DNA from: Gordonia hankookensis
GTDB taxonomy: Bacteria; Actinomycetota; Actinomycetes; Mycobacteriales; Mycobacteriaceae
DNA: 64,000 nt
Direction: 5' to 3'
NCBI RefSeq assembly: GCF_014673215.1
Contig: NZ_JACWMS010000001.1
Span: 1,364,001-1,428,000, forward strand
Shown one piece after another: positions 53,977 to 63,740 of the stretch (the first letter of the stretch is position 1; each line of letters starts with the position of its first letter). The translations under genes were made by a program, and so were the position numbers. The notes under the pieces were generated by a model. It saw only the letters and a list, made by a program, of their open reading frames with translations, was not told the origin of the DNA and did not search any database.

Positions 53977-54175
53977 TGATCTCGATACGGCACCTCGCTG
54001 ATCTCGATACGGCACCTCGCTGATCTCGATACGGCACCTCGCTTCGCTCGGGGCCTACTCGATCAGCGGAACCAGCGCCCGCCCCTCCGCCGGTCGAGTA
54101 GCCGCGAGGCGCCAGCCGAGCAGCGTATCGAGACCACCCGCCACGACGATCTCGATTCGAGCACCCACTCGACCA
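53977..54175. repeat. REP-like repeat array with three 22-bp tandem copies, locus 7
   Basis: The 336-base gap between the aldehyde dehydrogenase and fadA6 holds no gene. It has three perfect tandem 22-mers (53977-53998, 53999-54020, 54021-54042) starting TGATCTCGATACGGC, followed by an arm CTACTCGATC, then GGTCGAGTAGCCGCGAGG...CGTATCGAGACC and a final ACTCGACC. Confidence 0.92.
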
Positions 54176-54201
54176 GCAATACGGGCGGTCCGCCGGTGAG
54201 C

Positions 54202-55359
54202 TCAGGACAGGCGTTCGATGATGGTGACGTTCGCGGTTCCGCCACCCTCGCACATGGTCTGCAGCCCGTAGCGGCCGCCGGTGCGCTCGAGTTCGTTGAG
54301 CAACGTCGCGAACAGCTTGGCGCCGGTCGCCCCCAGCGGGTGGCCGAGCGCGATACCGCCGCCGTTCGGGTTGACCTTGGCCGGATCTGCGCCGGTCTCC
54401 TTGAGCCACGCCAACACCACCGACGCGAAGGCCTCGTTGATCTCGATGACGTCGATGTCGTCGATGGACAGCCCGGTCTTCTTCAGCGCGTATGCGGTCG
54501 CCGGGATGGGCGCCGACAGCATCATCACCGGATCGGCACCCCGCACCGAGAGGTGGTGGATGCGCGCCCGCGGCGTGAGGCCGTACTCCTTGAGCGCATT
54601 CTCCGAGACGACCAGAGTTGCCGATGCGCCGTCGCAGATCTGCGACGCGACGGCCGCGGTCAATCGCGAACCCTCGGCGAGCGGATCGAGTCCGGCCATC
54701 TTCTCCAGTGAGGTCTCACGGGGGCATTCGTCGACGACACAGTCGCCGAGCGCGACGAGTTCGGAGTCGAATCGCCCCTCGGCGATGGCCTGCTTGGCCC
54801 GCTGATGCGACTGCAGCGACCAGCGCTCCATGTCCTCGCGGCTGATGTCCCACTGGGTCGCCATCATGTCTGCGCCGTTGAACTGCGAGATCGCTGCGTC
54901 GCCGAACCGTTCGCGCCAGCCGACGGATTCGGCAGTGGGCGTGGTGAACCCGAACTCCTGGCCGGCGATCATGGCCTGCGAGATCGGGATGGCACTCATG
55001 TTCTGCACGCCACCGGCGAGCACCACATCCTGCGTGCCGCTCAGCACACCCTGCGCGGCGAAGTGGATGGCCTGCTGCGACGACCCGCACTGACGGTCGA
55101 CGGTGGTGCCGGGGATGTCCAGGGGCAGACCGGCGGCCAGCCACGCCGTACGCGCGATGTTCCCGGCCTGCGGGCCGATGGCATCGACGCAGCCGAACAC
55201 CACGTCGTCGACGACATCGGGGTCGATGCCGGTGCGATCGATGATCGATGACATGACGTGCGCACCCATGTCGGCGGGATGGGTCTTGGCGAGCGACCCG
55301 TTACGCTTGCCGACCGGGGTCCGGACGGCGTCGACGATGTAGGCCTGTGGTGTGGACAT
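54202..55359 (-). CDS. fadA6: Thiolase FadA6
   Basis: A 385-residue thiolase resembling Rv3556c. Nucleophile Cys in RQCGSSQQ (near residue 90), His in GGGIALGHPLGATG and Cys in TMCEGGGTANV. FadA6 performs thiolysis in C/D-ring degradation in the KstR2 regulon. It follows ipdF on the same strand after a 42-base gap, so probably shares the fadE30 promoter. Confidence 0.92.
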   Translation of the reverse strand: MSTPQAYIVDAVRTPVGKRNGSLAKTHPADMGAHVMSSIIDRTGIDPDVVDDVVFGCVDAIGPQAGNIARTAWLAAGLPLDIPGTTVDRQCGSSQQAIHFAAQGVLSGTQDVVLAGGVQNMSAIPISQAMIAGQEFGFTTPTAESVGWRERFGDAAISQFNGADMMATQWDISREDMERWSLQSHQRAKQAIAEGRFDSELVALGDCVVDECPRETSLEKMAGLDPLAEGSRLTAAVASQICDGASATLVVSENALKEYGLTPRARIHHLSVRGADPVMMLSAPIPATAYALKKTGLSIDDIDVIEINEAFASVVLAWLKETGADPAKVNPNGGGIALGHPLGATGAKLFATLLNELERTGGRYGLQTMCEGGGTANVTIIERLS

Positions 55360-55401
55360 GTGGTCCTCCTGGTGTGGATGGTGTGTGAAGGTTCTTGCGG
55401 C

Positions 55402-56223
55402 CTAAGCCCTCTGGCTGGAAATCGAGACCACCTCGCCGGTGAGATAGGTGGTGTAGTCGCTGGCCAGCATGGCGATGGTCGCGGCCACCTCCCACACCTC
55501 GGCGGCCCGTCCGTAGGCCTCCCGCGACGCGAGCTCGTCGAGGAGTTCGTCGCTGGTGACCTTTGCGAGGAACGGGTGCTTGGCGATCGACGGGGCGATG
55601 GCGTTGATCCGCACGCCGAAGTCGGCTGCTTCCACCGCGGAGCATCGGGTGAGCGCCATGACGCCTGCCTTCGCCGCCGCATAATGCGCCTGCCCGCGCT
55701 GGGCGCGCCAGCCCAGCACCGACGCGTTGTTGACGATCACACCGCCGTGCTCGACGGCCCGGAAGTAGCGCAGTGCCGCGCGAGTGGCCCGGAACGTGCC
55801 GTTGAGTGTGATGTCGAGGACGCGGTCCCATTCGTCGTCGGTCATGTCGGCCACCGGCGTCTCGCCGCCGAGCCCGGCATTGTTGACCAGGACGTCGATG
55901 CGTCCGAGTTCGCCTGCGGCAGCGGAGATGAGCGCGTCGACCTCGGCCGACTCCTGCACGTTGCACACGACCTGCCCGACGGTCTGGTCGCCGAATTCCG
56001 ACGCCAGCTTGTCGCGCGCCTCCCCCAGTCGTCGTTCGTGCCAGTCGCTGATCACCACATCGGCGCCTTCGAGCAGTGCACGACGCGCCGTGGCGAAGCC
56101 GATCCCGGTACCGGCGGCCGCGGTCACCACCACCTTGCGGCCGAGGAGCAGGCCGTGCCCGGGGGTCTCCTCCGGCGCCGTGGCCAGCGGTGAACGATTC
56201 TGTGCGACAGTGGTTTCAGACAC
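55402..56223 (-). CDS. ipdF: IpdF-type short-chain dehydrogenase (Rv3559c-like)
   Basis: A 273-residue SDR with an unusual cofactor motif TAAAGTGIGFA in place of TGxxxGxG, NNAGLGG, NNASVLG and YAAAKAG. Its order between fadE30 and fadA6 matches Rv3559c (IpdF), which oxidises the 5-hydroxy group of the HIP-CoA intermediate. The GTG shares one base with the fadE30 stop. Confidence 0.9.
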   Translation of the reverse strand: MSETTVAQNRSPLATAPEETPGHGLLLGRKVVVTAAAGTGIGFATARRALLEGADVVISDWHERRLGEARDKLASEFGDQTVGQVVCNVQESAEVDALISAAAGELGRIDVLVNNAGLGGETPVADMTDDEWDRVLDITLNGTFRATRAALRYFRAVEHGGVIVNNASVLGWRAQRGQAHYAAAKAGVMALTRCSAVEAADFGVRINAIAPSIAKHPFLAKVTSDELLDELASREAYGRAAEVWEVAATIAMLASDYTTYLTGEVVSISSQRA

Positions 56224-57518
56224 TAGCGGGCCTCTCGCGGTAGGCCGAGCACACGCTCGGCGATGATGTTGCGCTGCACCTCGTTCGAGCCGCCGTAGAT
56301 GGTGTCGGCGCGCGTGAACAAGAAGAGTCGTTGCCAGTCGTCGAGTTCGACGTTGTCGGGGTCGGTGATGTCGTTGACGACGCCCTCGACCGTGGCGGTC
56401 GGTCCGATCAGCGACGGCGCCCCGACCACGGCCATCGCCAGCTCGCCGAGGTCGCGATGCCAGTTGGCCCACAACAACTTCGCGACCGAGGCCTGCCCGG
56501 CCTCGGAGACGATGTCACCGGCCAGGGTGCGCTGTGCATGAGCCCGCATCACCTTCAGCCCGATCCAGGCCCGGGTGATCCGCGACGCGATCTCCGGATT
56601 CTGCGCGGACCCGTTGGATTCGGCGATCTCCATGAGATTGCGCAGTTCCCGGTCGAAACCGACCTGCTGACCGAGCGTGGAGACACCGCGCTCGAACTGC
56701 AGCAGGCCCATCGCGACCTTCCAGCCGTCACCAGGCTCGCCGACGATGAGGTCGGCGTCGGCGACCGCGTCGTCGAAGAAGACCTCGTTGAACTCCGAGG
56801 TGCCGGTGAGCTGTTGGATCGGCCGGACGGTCACACCCGGCTGATCGATCGGCACCAACAGAAAGCTCAGCCCTTTGTGCCGCGTCGAACCCTTCTCGGT
56901 ACGGCAGATGACAAAGCACCACTGTGCGACGTGCGCGAGGGACGTCCACACCTTCTGGCCGTTGATGATCCAACGGGCGCCGGACGCGGAGGGCGCGGAC
57001 CCATCAGTACTGCCGTCGTCGAGGCGCGCGGTGGTGGACACGCCTGCGAGGTCGGAGCCGGCGCCCGGCTCGGAGTAGCCCTGGGCCCAGAGTTCGGTGA
57101 CATCGACGATGCCCGGCAGGAAGCGCTGCTTCTGTTCCTCGGTGCCGTATTCGATCAGTGTCGGACCCAGCAGTTCCTCGCCGAGGTGATTGACGCGTGC
57201 CGGAGCGTTCGCCCTGGCGTACTCCTGGTGGAAGATGATCCGCTGTTCCAGCGTCGCGCCCCGACCTCCGTATCGGGTCGGCCAGCCCAGACACGTCCAT
57301 CCGGCGCGGGCCAGATGACGGTCCCAGGCCAGCCGGTCGTCGAAGAACTCGTGTTCGCTGCCCGGCCCGCCGCGACCCTTGAGGTGCGCGAACTCGCCTG
57401 CGAGGTTCTCGTCGAGCCAGGCGCGCACCGCGGTGGCGAACGTCTCCGCCGCATCCGGCGTCGTCCGCGCCCATTCGCCGAGGTCAACCGACCGATCGGC
57501 AAGGTTGATCGAGGTCAT
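56223..57518 (-). CDS. fadE30: Acyl-CoA dehydrogenase FadE30
   Basis: A 431-residue acyl-CoA dehydrogenase: WAQGYSEPGAGSDLAGVSTTA (FAD/substrate motif), INGQKVWTSLAHV, and C-terminal YGGSNEVQRNIIAERVLGL. FadE30 oxidises HIP-CoA derivatives early in C/D-ring degradation. The ATG giving MTSINLADRS lies 21 bases from the KstR2 box shared with fadD3; an ATG four codons further upstream is the alternative. The reading frame stays open upstream, antisense to fadD3, but that part is not coding. Confidence 0.92.
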   Translation of the reverse strand: MTSINLADRSVDLGEWARTTPDAAETFATAVRAWLDENLAGEFAHLKGRGGPGSEHEFFDDRLAWDRHLARAGWTCLGWPTRYGGRGATLEQRIIFHQEYARANAPARVNHLGEELLGPTLIEYGTEEQKQRFLPGIVDVTELWAQGYSEPGAGSDLAGVSTTARLDDGSTDGSAPSASGARWIINGQKVWTSLAHVAQWCFVICRTEKGSTRHKGLSFLLVPIDQPGVTVRPIQQLTGTSEFNEVFFDDAVADADLIVGEPGDGWKVAMGLLQFERGVSTLGQQVGFDRELRNLMEIAESNGSAQNPEIASRITRAWIGLKVMRAHAQRTLAGDIVSEAGQASVAKLLWANWHRDLGELAMAVVGAPSLIGPTATVEGVVNDITDPDNVELDDWQRLFLFTRADTIYGGSNEVQRNIIAERVLGLPREAR

Positions 57519-57539
57519 GACCGCTAGCATAACGCACCA

Positions 57540-57553
57540 AGCAAGTGCTAGGT
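57540..57553. promoter_or_regulatory. KstR2 operator between fadE30 and fadD3
   Basis: Read on the minus strand, ACCTAGCACTTGCT matches AnCAAGnnCTTGnT except for one base (T for A). It lies in the 42-base divergent gap, only seven bases from the fadD3 ATG. Confidence 0.75.
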
Positions 57554-57560
57554 TGGGGCC

Positions 57561-59114
57561 ATGGAGGCGATCCTGACGACCCCGGCTGCCCTGCGCCGGG
57601 CCGCACAGACCTGGCCCGACCGAACCGCACTCGTCGACGAGCAGTGGGCTGAGCGTCCGACGGTCGAGCTGACCTGGTCGGAGTTCGCCGAGGCCGTCCG
57701 CACGTTCGCGGCCGCGCTCGTCGCATCGGGCATCAACGCCGGCGACCGCGTCGCCCTCTGGTCGCCGAACAGCCACCACTGGCCGGTCGCGGCGTTGGGT
57801 ATCCACTACGCGGGGGCCACACTGGTCCCGCTCAACACCCGGTACACGAGTGGCGAAGCGGTCGAGATCATCGAGCGCTCCGATGCGCGTGCCGTCGTGG
57901 TGTCCGGCGAGTTCCTCGGCGGCGACCACCTGGCCGACCTGCTCGGCGAGCACGCGGCGGCCATGCCCGACGTCGTGGTCGGGGTGACCCTCGGCGCGTC
58001 GTCGTCGGTGCCCGACGGTGCTGTCGAGTGGGCGGAGTTCCTGGCCCGGGCCACCGAGGCCACCCGCGCCGAAGCTGACGCGCGCGCCGATGCCGTCGCT
58101 CCCGACGACATCTCCGACATCCTGTTCACGTCGGGTACCACCGGGAAGTCGAAAGGCGTGCTGGCCGAACATCAGCAGACGATGGCCGGATCGCAGGCGT
58201 GGGGGGCCAACGGCCGGCTCTCCGCCGACGACCGGTACCTGATGGTCAATCCGTACTTCCACACCTTCGGCTACAAGGCCGGCATCCTGCCGTGCATGCT
58301 GTTCGGCGCGGCGATGCTGCCGTTGGCGGTCTATTCCCCCGCCGAGGCGATGAAGCTGGCCGGCGCTCAGCGGGTGACGGTGTTCCCCGGTGCGCCGACG
58401 ATCTTCCAGACCATCCTCGACGACCCGGCACGCCCGGATCACGACCTGTCGTCGTTGCGGCTCGTGGTGACCGGTGCGGCCATCGTTCCGGTCGTCCTCA
58501 TCGAGCGGTTGCAGCGCGACCTCGGCGTCGAGACGGTGGTCACCGCATACGGACTGACCGAAGCCAGCGGTTTCGTCTCCACGTGTACCCCCGAGGACGA
58601 CGATCAGACCGTCGCCAACACCTGCGGCCGGGCCTTCGACGGCATGGAGATCCGATTGTCCGACGAAGGCGAGGTGCTGGCGCGCGGCAAGATGGTGATG
58701 CGCGGTTACCTCGACGACGAGGCCGCCACCAAGGAGACGATCGACCCCGACGGCTGGCTGCACACCGGCGACATCGGGACCATCGACGATCGCGGCAACC
58801 TCACCATCACCGACCGCCTCAAGGACATGTACATCTCCGGCGGATTCAACGTCTATCCCGCCGAGGTCGAGCAGACCCTCGCGCGGCTGGAAGGCGTCAC
58901 CGAGTCGGCCGTGATCGGTGTCCCGGACGAGCGCCTCGGCGAGGTCGGTCGCGCCTTCCTCACCCTGCGCGATGGCGTCGATCTCGATGAAGCGGCGGTG
59001 ATCGCCTACTGCAAGATCCACCTCGCCAACTTCAAGGTCCCCCGCTCGGTGGTGTTCGTGAACGCCTTCCCCCGCAACGCCGCAGGAAAGATCCTCAAGC
59101 GCAACCTCACTTAG
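57561..59114 (+). CDS. fadD3: HIP-CoA ligase FadD3
   Basis: A 517-residue ANL ligase: FTSGTTGKSKGV P-loop, YGLTEASG, LHTGDIGTIDDRGNL, YISGGFNVYPAEVE and NAAGKILKRNL. FadD3 attaches CoA to HIP, starting breakdown of rings C and D, and the product HIP-CoA is the KstR2 inducer. Divergent from fadE30 with a shared KstR2 box (as Rv3560c/Rv3561). Confidence 0.93.
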   Translation: MEAILTTPAALRRAAQTWPDRTALVDEQWAERPTVELTWSEFAEAVRTFAAALVASGINAGDRVALWSPNSHHWPVAALGIHYAGATLVPLNTRYTSGEAVEIIERSDARAVVVSGEFLGGDHLADLLGEHAAAMPDVVVGVTLGASSSVPDGAVEWAEFLARATEATRAEADARADAVAPDDISDILFTSGTTGKSKGVLAEHQQTMAGSQAWGANGRLSADDRYLMVNPYFHTFGYKAGILPCMLFGAAMLPLAVYSPAEAMKLAGAQRVTVFPGAPTIFQTILDDPARPDHDLSSLRLVVTGAAIVPVVLIERLQRDLGVETVVTAYGLTEASGFVSTCTPEDDDQTVANTCGRAFDGMEIRLSDEGEVLARGKMVMRGYLDDEAATKETIDPDGWLHTGDIGTIDDRGNLTITDRLKDMYISGGFNVYPAEVEQTLARLEGVTESAVIGVPDERLGEVGRAFLTLRDGVDLDEAAVIAYCKIHLANFKVPRSVVFVNAFPRNAAGKILKRNLT

Positions 59115-59135
59115 CCTCCCGCCCCGCCCGCGATG

Positions 59136-59176
59136 TCGTGGCAACAATCCGCGGCTGACGCGGATTGTTGCCACGG
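59136..59176. terminator. Strong hairpin between fadD3 and lysS
   Basis: A 16-bp perfect stem (GTGGCAACAATCCGCG with its reverse complement) around a GCTGA loop, extendable by a pair on each side. It lies between convergent fadD3 and lysS and should act in both directions. Confidence 0.85.
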
Positions 59177-59182
59177 ATCGCG

Positions 59183-60751
59183 TCAGAGGCGCGGCTTGAC
59201 CAGCGGGAACAGGATGGTCTCACGGATACCGAGACCGGTCAGCGCCATCAGCAGGCGGTCGATGCCCATGCCGGTGCCCGCGGTCGGGGGCATACCGTAC
59301 TCGATGGCGGTCAGGAACTCCTCGTCGAGCTGCATGGCCTCGTCGTCGCCCGCGGCGGCGAGCCGGGCCTGATCGACGAAGCGCTCACGTTGGATCACCG
59401 GGTCGACGAGCTCGGAATAGCCTGTGGCCAACTCGAATCCGCGGATGTAGAGGTCCCATTTCTCGACCACACCGGGCACCGAACGATGCGATCGGACCAA
59501 TGGCGAGGTCTCCACCGGGAAGTCACGGATGAATACCGGCTGCATCAGGTGCCGGCCCACCATGTGCTCCCATAGTTCTTCGACGAGCTTGCCGTGGCCG
59601 TAACCCTTGTCCTTGGGGACCTCGAGTCCGACGCGGGCTGCGATGGCGAGCAACTCGTCGACCGTCGTCTGCACGGGGACGATCTCCTCCCCCAACGCCT
59701 CCGACAACGACGGATACATCTCCAGCGACGTCCACTCGCCGGAGAGGTCGTAGTCCGATCCGTCCGGCATCGTCGGCGTGAGGGTGCCGAGTGCGTTCTG
59801 CGAAACCTCCTGCACCAGTTCACGAGTCATCACCGCGGCGTCGTCGTAGGTGCCGTAGGCCTGGTAGGTCTCCAGCATCGCGAACTCGGGTGAGTGGGTG
59901 GAGTCGGCACCCTCGTTGCGGAAGTTGCGATTGACCTCGAAGACCCTCTCGATGCCGCCCACGATGCAGCGCTTGAGGAACAACTCGGGCGCGATCCGCA
60001 GGAAGAGATCGATGTCGAACGCGTTGGAGTGGGTGACGAACGGCCGGGCGGCGGCACCCCCGTGCAGGGTCTGCAGCATCGGCGTCTCGACCTCGAGGAA
60101 ACCCCGATTGCCCAGTGCCTGACGGAGTTCGGCCATCACCGCGACGCGGGTGCGGGCGATGCTGCGCGCTTCCGGCCGGACGATCAGGTCCACGTAGCGC
60201 TGCCGCACCCGCGATTCCTCGCTCATGTCCTTGTGCGCGACAGGCAAGGGCCGCAAGGCCTTCGACGCCATCTGCCAGTCGTCGGCCATCACCGAGAGCT
60301 CGCCGGTGCGGGAGCTGATCACCTCGCCGTGGATGAAGACGATGTCGCCGAGATCGACCTCGGACTTCCACCGCCCGAGGGACTCCTCGCCGACTCCGTT
60401 GAAACTCACCATGGCCTGCAGCTGGGTGCCGTCCCCCTCCTGCAGGGTCGCGAAGCACAGCTTGCCCTTGTTGCGCAGGAAGATGACACGGCCGGTCACG
60501 CCGACGATCTCGCCGGTCTCCGTTCCCGCCTCGAGGTCGGGGAAGGCGGCGCGGATCTCGGCCAGGCTGTGGGTGCGCGGGATCGCAACCGGGTACGCCT
60601 CGCGCCCCTCGTCGAGGATGCGGTCGCGCTTCTCCCGACGAATCCGGATCTGCTCCGGGGCGCCGTCGTCGGTGGCGTCGGACACGGGCGCGTCGGACCC
60701 GCCGGCCCCGCTCCCGGCGCCTGCGTTCGTGGTGGTGGGGCTGTTGCTCAC
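59183..60751 (-). CDS. lysS: Lysyl-tRNA synthetase (class II)
   Basis: A 522-residue class-II LysRS: a disordered Ser/Thr/Gly N-terminus, OB-fold anticodon-binding domain (about 60-180, [21 protein letters not shown]), motif 2 [18 protein letters not shown] and motif 3 [15 protein letters not shown]. It charges tRNA-Lys. The GTG at 60751 gives the family start; a poly-G GGGGG precedes it. Corresponds to Rv3598c and marks the return to housekeeping genes. Confidence 0.94.
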   Translation of the reverse strand: MSNSPTTTNAGAGSGAGGSDAPVSDATDDGAPEQIRIRREKRDRILDEGREAYPVAIPRTHSLAEIRAAFPDLEAGTETGEIVGVTGRVIFLRNKGKLCFATLQEGDGTQLQAMVSFNGVGEESLGRWKSEVDLGDIVFIHGEVISSRTGELSVMADDWQMASKALRPLPVAHKDMSEESRVRQRYVDLIVRPEARSIARTRVAVMAELRQALGNRGFLEVETPMLQTLHGGAAARPFVTHSNAFDIDLFLRIAPELFLKRCIVGGIERVFEVNRNFRNEGADSTHSPEFAMLETYQAYGTYDDAAVMTRELVQEVSQNALGTLTPTMPDGSDYDLSGEWTSLEMYPSLSEALGEEIVPVQTTVDELLAIAARVGLEVPKDKGYGHGKLVEELWEHMVGRHLMQPVFIRDFPVETSPLVRSHRSVPGVVEKWDLYIRGFELATGYSELVDPVIQRERFVDQARLAAAGDDEAMQLDEEFLTAIEYGMPPTAGTGMGIDRLLMALTGLGIRETILFPLVKPRL

Positions 60752-60803
60752 CCCCCGAACCCTATCGGATCGCCGAGTGGCCGGATCGTCGGCCGGTACC
60801 GCC

Positions 60804-62258
60804 TCAGAAGGGATATCTCTCGATCTCCGCCTGCATGGTGACCCATTGCAGATCGCAGAACGTGTCCAGATTCGCCGAGGTCCCGAAGTGTCCACCGGTA
60901 CCCGACGCCTTGGTGCCGCCGAACGGCGCGACGGCCTCGTCGTCGACGGTCTGGTCGTTGATGTGGATCGCGCCGGAGCGGATCCGATCCGCGAGGTCGA
61001 AGGCCTTGAAGGCGTTGGCGGTGAGGATCGACACCGACAACCCGTATTCCGACGAGTTGATGATGTCGATCGCCTCGTCCACGCTCTGGTAGGTGCTGAC
61101 CGGAGCGACCGGACCGAAGATCTCCTGCGTGAAGGCCTGGGCGTCGGTCGGGACGTTGCCGAGAACCGTCGGCCGATAGAACAAGCCCTGGTAGGTGCCA
61201 CCCACCTCCAGCGTCGCGCCCGCCAGCACCGACGACTGCACGATCTCGTCGACCTTCTTCAGCTGGCCTTCGTCGATGATCGGCCCGAGTGCGTTCGCGG
61301 GGTCGGTGGGATCACCGACCGGGATGTGGCGGGCCTTCTCGGCCAGCTTCGCGGTGTACTCGTCGGCCAGCGCGGCCGGGACGAGATGACGACCGGCCGT
61401 CATACAGATCTGGCCCTGATGGAGGAAGGAGCCCCAGGCGCCTGCGGACGCCGCGGCATCGACGTCGGCGTCCGGCAGGACCAGCACCGCGTTGTTGCCG
61501 CCGAGCTCGAGATGGACCTTCTTGAGCAGCGGCGCGGCGGCCCCACCGATCGTGCGGCCCGCGGCCGTCGACCCGGTGAAGGAGATGCACGGGATGTCGG
61601 GGTGAGCGACGAGCGCGGCTCCGACGTCGGCGCCACCTGGGAGGACATGCAGGAGACCGGCCGGCAGGCCCGCATCGGCGAGCAGTTCCGCCAGGGCGAG
61701 TCCACCCGCGATCGGGGTGCGCGGATCGGGTTTGAGGATCACGGCATTCCCCAGGGCGAGCGCAGGCGCGACCGACCGCATCGAGAGGATCGCGGGGAAA
61801 TTGAACGGACTGATCACCCCGACGACGCCGACGGGGACGTGCCTGCCGATCGACATACGCGGCTTCTGGCTGCGCAGGACCTGCCCGTACGGCTGCGATG
61901 CCAGCCCGGCCGCCTCGGACAGTTCGGATGTGACGAGTCCGGCCTCGAAGGCCGCCTTGCCCTGACCGGAACCCGACTCGGGTACCAGCCATCGGGTGAG
62001 GCGCGACGGATCGTCGCTGAGCAGCGCGGCGGCCCGGGTCATCACGGCGGCGCGTTCGGTGTAGGGCAATGCTGCCCAGGTGCGTTGGGCGGAGGTCGCG
62101 GCGCGCGCCGCGGCGTCGAGGTCGTCACGGTCGGCGGCACCAACGGTGGCCAGCACCTCGCCGGTCGCCGGAGCGGTGACGTCGAGGGTTCCCGCGCCGC
62201 CCGCGATCCACCCGCCGTCGAAGATCTTCTCGTCCCAGGGATTGCTCGAGGTGCTCAT
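60804..62258 (-). CDS. Aldehyde dehydrogenase, benzaldehyde/vanillin-type
   Basis: A 484-residue aldehyde dehydrogenase with PFNFP (Asn153), LKPDPRTP (Lys176), [15 protein letters not shown] (Glu251) and Cys285 in QGQIC. The LELGGNN and ILKPDPRTP forms are typical of benzaldehyde, vanillin and salicylaldehyde dehydrogenases, so an aromatic aldehyde is the likely substrate. It lies between lysS and the rhodanese gene, a position without an M. tuberculosis counterpart. The ATG giving [10 protein letters not shown] is the chosen start. Confidence 0.88.
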   Translation of the reverse strand: MSTSSNPWDEKIFDGGWIAGGAGTLDVTAPATGEVLATVGAADRDDLDAAARAATSAQRTWAALPYTERAAVMTRAAALLSDDPSRLTRWLVPESGSGQGKAAFEAGLVTSELSEAAGLASQPYGQVLRSQKPRMSIGRHVPVGVVGVISPFNFPAILSMRSVAPALALGNAVILKPDPRTPIAGGLALAELLADAGLPAGLLHVLPGGADVGAALVAHPDIPCISFTGSTAAGRTIGGAAAPLLKKVHLELGGNNAVLVLPDADVDAAASAGAWGSFLHQGQICMTAGRHLVPAALADEYTAKLAEKARHIPVGDPTDPANALGPIIDEGQLKKVDEIVQSSVLAGATLEVGGTYQGLFYRPTVLGNVPTDAQAFTQEIFGPVAPVSTYQSVDEAIDIINSSEYGLSVSILTANAFKAFDLADRIRSGAIHINDQTVDDEAVAPFGGTKASGTGGHFGTSANLDTFCDLQWVTMQAEIERYPF

Positions 62259-62350
62259 ACCTCGACCATAGATAAGAGGTCCACAGTGCGGTCGGGGATT
62301 CGGTCGGCGCAGGGTGGTGGCCCGCTCGGATGTGTGGCACACTGTTCGCC

Positions 62351-62386
62351 GTGATCAAGAGCTGTCTGGAGTGTTGTCAGGGCTGA
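62351..62386 (+). CDS. Cysteine-rich leader peptide (uORF), likely leaderless
   Basis: GTG-started 11-codon frame encoding MIKSCLECCQG, with three cysteines (two adjacent), 66 bases upstream of the rhodanese-like gene. A weak -10-like CACACT (62338-62343) ends seven bases before the GTG, which fits a leaderless transcript. Short polycysteine uORFs of this kind act in mycobacteria as cysteine-responsive attenuators of sulfur genes; here the same role is inferred for the downstream gene. Confidence 0.72.
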   Translation: MIKSCLECCQG

Positions 62387-62452
62387 GTACCGCATCTGCG
62401 GCCGCCCTTCTTCGACGACCCCCGCTCATCTCGATCACCTTCAGGACCTCTC

Positions 62453-62893
62453 ATGACCGCCGTTCTCGCATCCCTCGATGCCGCCGTTGATCCCTCCCAT
62501 CCGATCGTCGCAACCCCGACCGACGCTCCCCTGTCGATCCAGGGCGTCGAATACGCCGAGCATGTCGTCGACGGGGCAATCGCCGTCGACGTACGCAGCC
62601 AGCGCAAACGCCAGACCGACGGGGTGCTCACCGGCGCACTCGCGATCGATCCGACCGACGTTCTCGCACGCCTGACGCCCGGCGATCCGGAGTCGTTGCG
62701 CGGTGCCACCGCCGATGCGCGCTGGCTGCTGGTCAGCGACGACGGGCACGAGGCCGAGTGGCTGGCCTGGCATCTGCAAGCGCGTGGCGTCACCGGCGCG
62801 GTCTTCGTCGTCGGCGGTTTCCGGGCGCTACGTCGGGCGCGGGTTGCCGGTCGTTTCAGCGATCAGGAACTCGCCGCCATCTCCGCTCACTGA
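62453..62893 (+). CDS. Rhodanese-like protein lacking the catalytic cysteine
   Basis: A 146-residue rhodanese-fold protein (AIAVDVRSQRKRQTDGVLTGALAI; GAVFVVGGFRAL). The active-site loop that normally holds a cysteine reads LVSDDGHEAEWLAW, and the entire protein has no cysteine, so classical sulfurtransferase activity is not expected. The Cys-rich leader peptide upstream suggests it belongs to a cysteine or sulfide response. ATG at 62453 with AGGA upstream. Confidence 0.85.
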   Translation: MTAVLASLDAAVDPSHPIVATPTDAPLSIQGVEYAEHVVDGAIAVDVRSQRKRQTDGVLTGALAIDPTDVLARLTPGDPESLRGATADARWLLVSDDGHEAEWLAWHLQARGVTGAVFVVGGFRALRRARVAGRFSDQELAAISAH

Positions 62894-62929
62894 AGCCCGC
62901 GGAACTGCGCACGAACGGCGAGTGATGGT

Positions 62930-63739
62930 CTAGCGGCTGCGGCCGCGCTGTTGCTTCGACCGCTCGTGCACCAACCGGAGACCGTCCAGCGTGAGATAGG
63001 GATGGTGGACGGTGAGCGTCTCGCACTCCTCGAACATCAGCGGCGCCAGGTAGCCGGTGGCCACCACCGTCACGTCATCGGAGTCGAATCCGTCGACCGT
63101 GTCGCGCACCCGGTCGACGAGGCCGTCCACCTGCCCGGCGAAACCGTAGAGGATGCCCGATTGCAATGCCTCCATGGTGTTCTTGCCCAGCACGCTGCGG
63201 GGTGGCATCAACTCGACCTTGCGCACCGTGACGGTGTGATCCGACAGCGCCTCGACCGCGAGGTTCACACCCGGCGCGATGGCACCACCGAGGAACTCCC
63301 CCTTCGCCGAGATCGCGTCGACGACCGTTGCCGTCCCGAAGGCCACCACGATGACCGGACCGCCCGGATAGTTGTGATGCGCCGCAACACAGTTCGCGAC
63401 GCGGTCGGTGCCGACCTCTTTCGGGTTGTCGACGAGCAGCGGAACCCCGGTCCGCACACCGGGTTCCAGCAGGACATGGTGGTGGCCGTCGCCGTAGTAG
63501 CGGGGCACCATCACGCGCAGCTCGCGCAGCAACGACGGCACGGTGGACAGCGCAGCGACGCCGGTCACCTGCTCGACGTCGGAACCGAGCAGGCCGCGGA
63601 AGAGCAGTGCGAGCTCATCCGACGTCAGATTCGGCTCCGTGTGAATTCGCCAGTCGCGCACCATGGTCGCGTGTTCGCCGCTGCCGGCGAACACGCCGAG
63701 GTGGATGTTGGTGTTCCCGACGTCGACGGTGAGCAGCAT
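62930..63739 (-). CDS. coaX: Type III pantothenate kinase
   Basis: A 269-residue CoaX: the phosphate-binding DVGNTN (6-11), NPKEVGTDRVANCVAA, VIVVAFGTATVVDAI and GAIAPGVNLAVEAL. It phosphorylates pantothenate in CoA synthesis, and unlike types I/II is not inhibited by CoA. The ATG is one base from the panD stop, giving a panD-coaX operon as in Rv3601c-Rv3600c. Confidence 0.95.
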   Translation of the reverse strand: MLLTVDVGNTNIHLGVFAGSGEHATMVRDWRIHTEPNLTSDELALLFRGLLGSDVEQVTGVAALSTVPSLLRELRVMVPRYYGDGHHHVLLEPGVRTGVPLLVDNPKEVGTDRVANCVAAHHNYPGGPVIVVAFGTATVVDAISAKGEFLGGAIAPGVNLAVEALSDHTVTVRKVELMPPRSVLGKNTMEALQSGILYGFAGQVDGLVDRVRDTVDGFDSDDVTVVATGYLAPLMFEECETLTVHHPYLTLDGLRLVHERSKQQRGRSR

Positions 63740-63740
63740 G

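Noticed and set aside
53977..54042. Tandem repeats as a replication origin or iteron set
   Set aside because: No Rep, DnaA or partition gene is nearby and the units belong to the dispersed REP-like family.
57519..59174. Long open minus-strand frame extending upstream of fadE30, antisense to fadD3
   Set aside because: It is a high-GC artefact: the plus strand encodes a complete FadD3 with all ANL motifs, and the antisense translation is low-complexity and Arg/Gly/Asp-rich with no recognisable domain.
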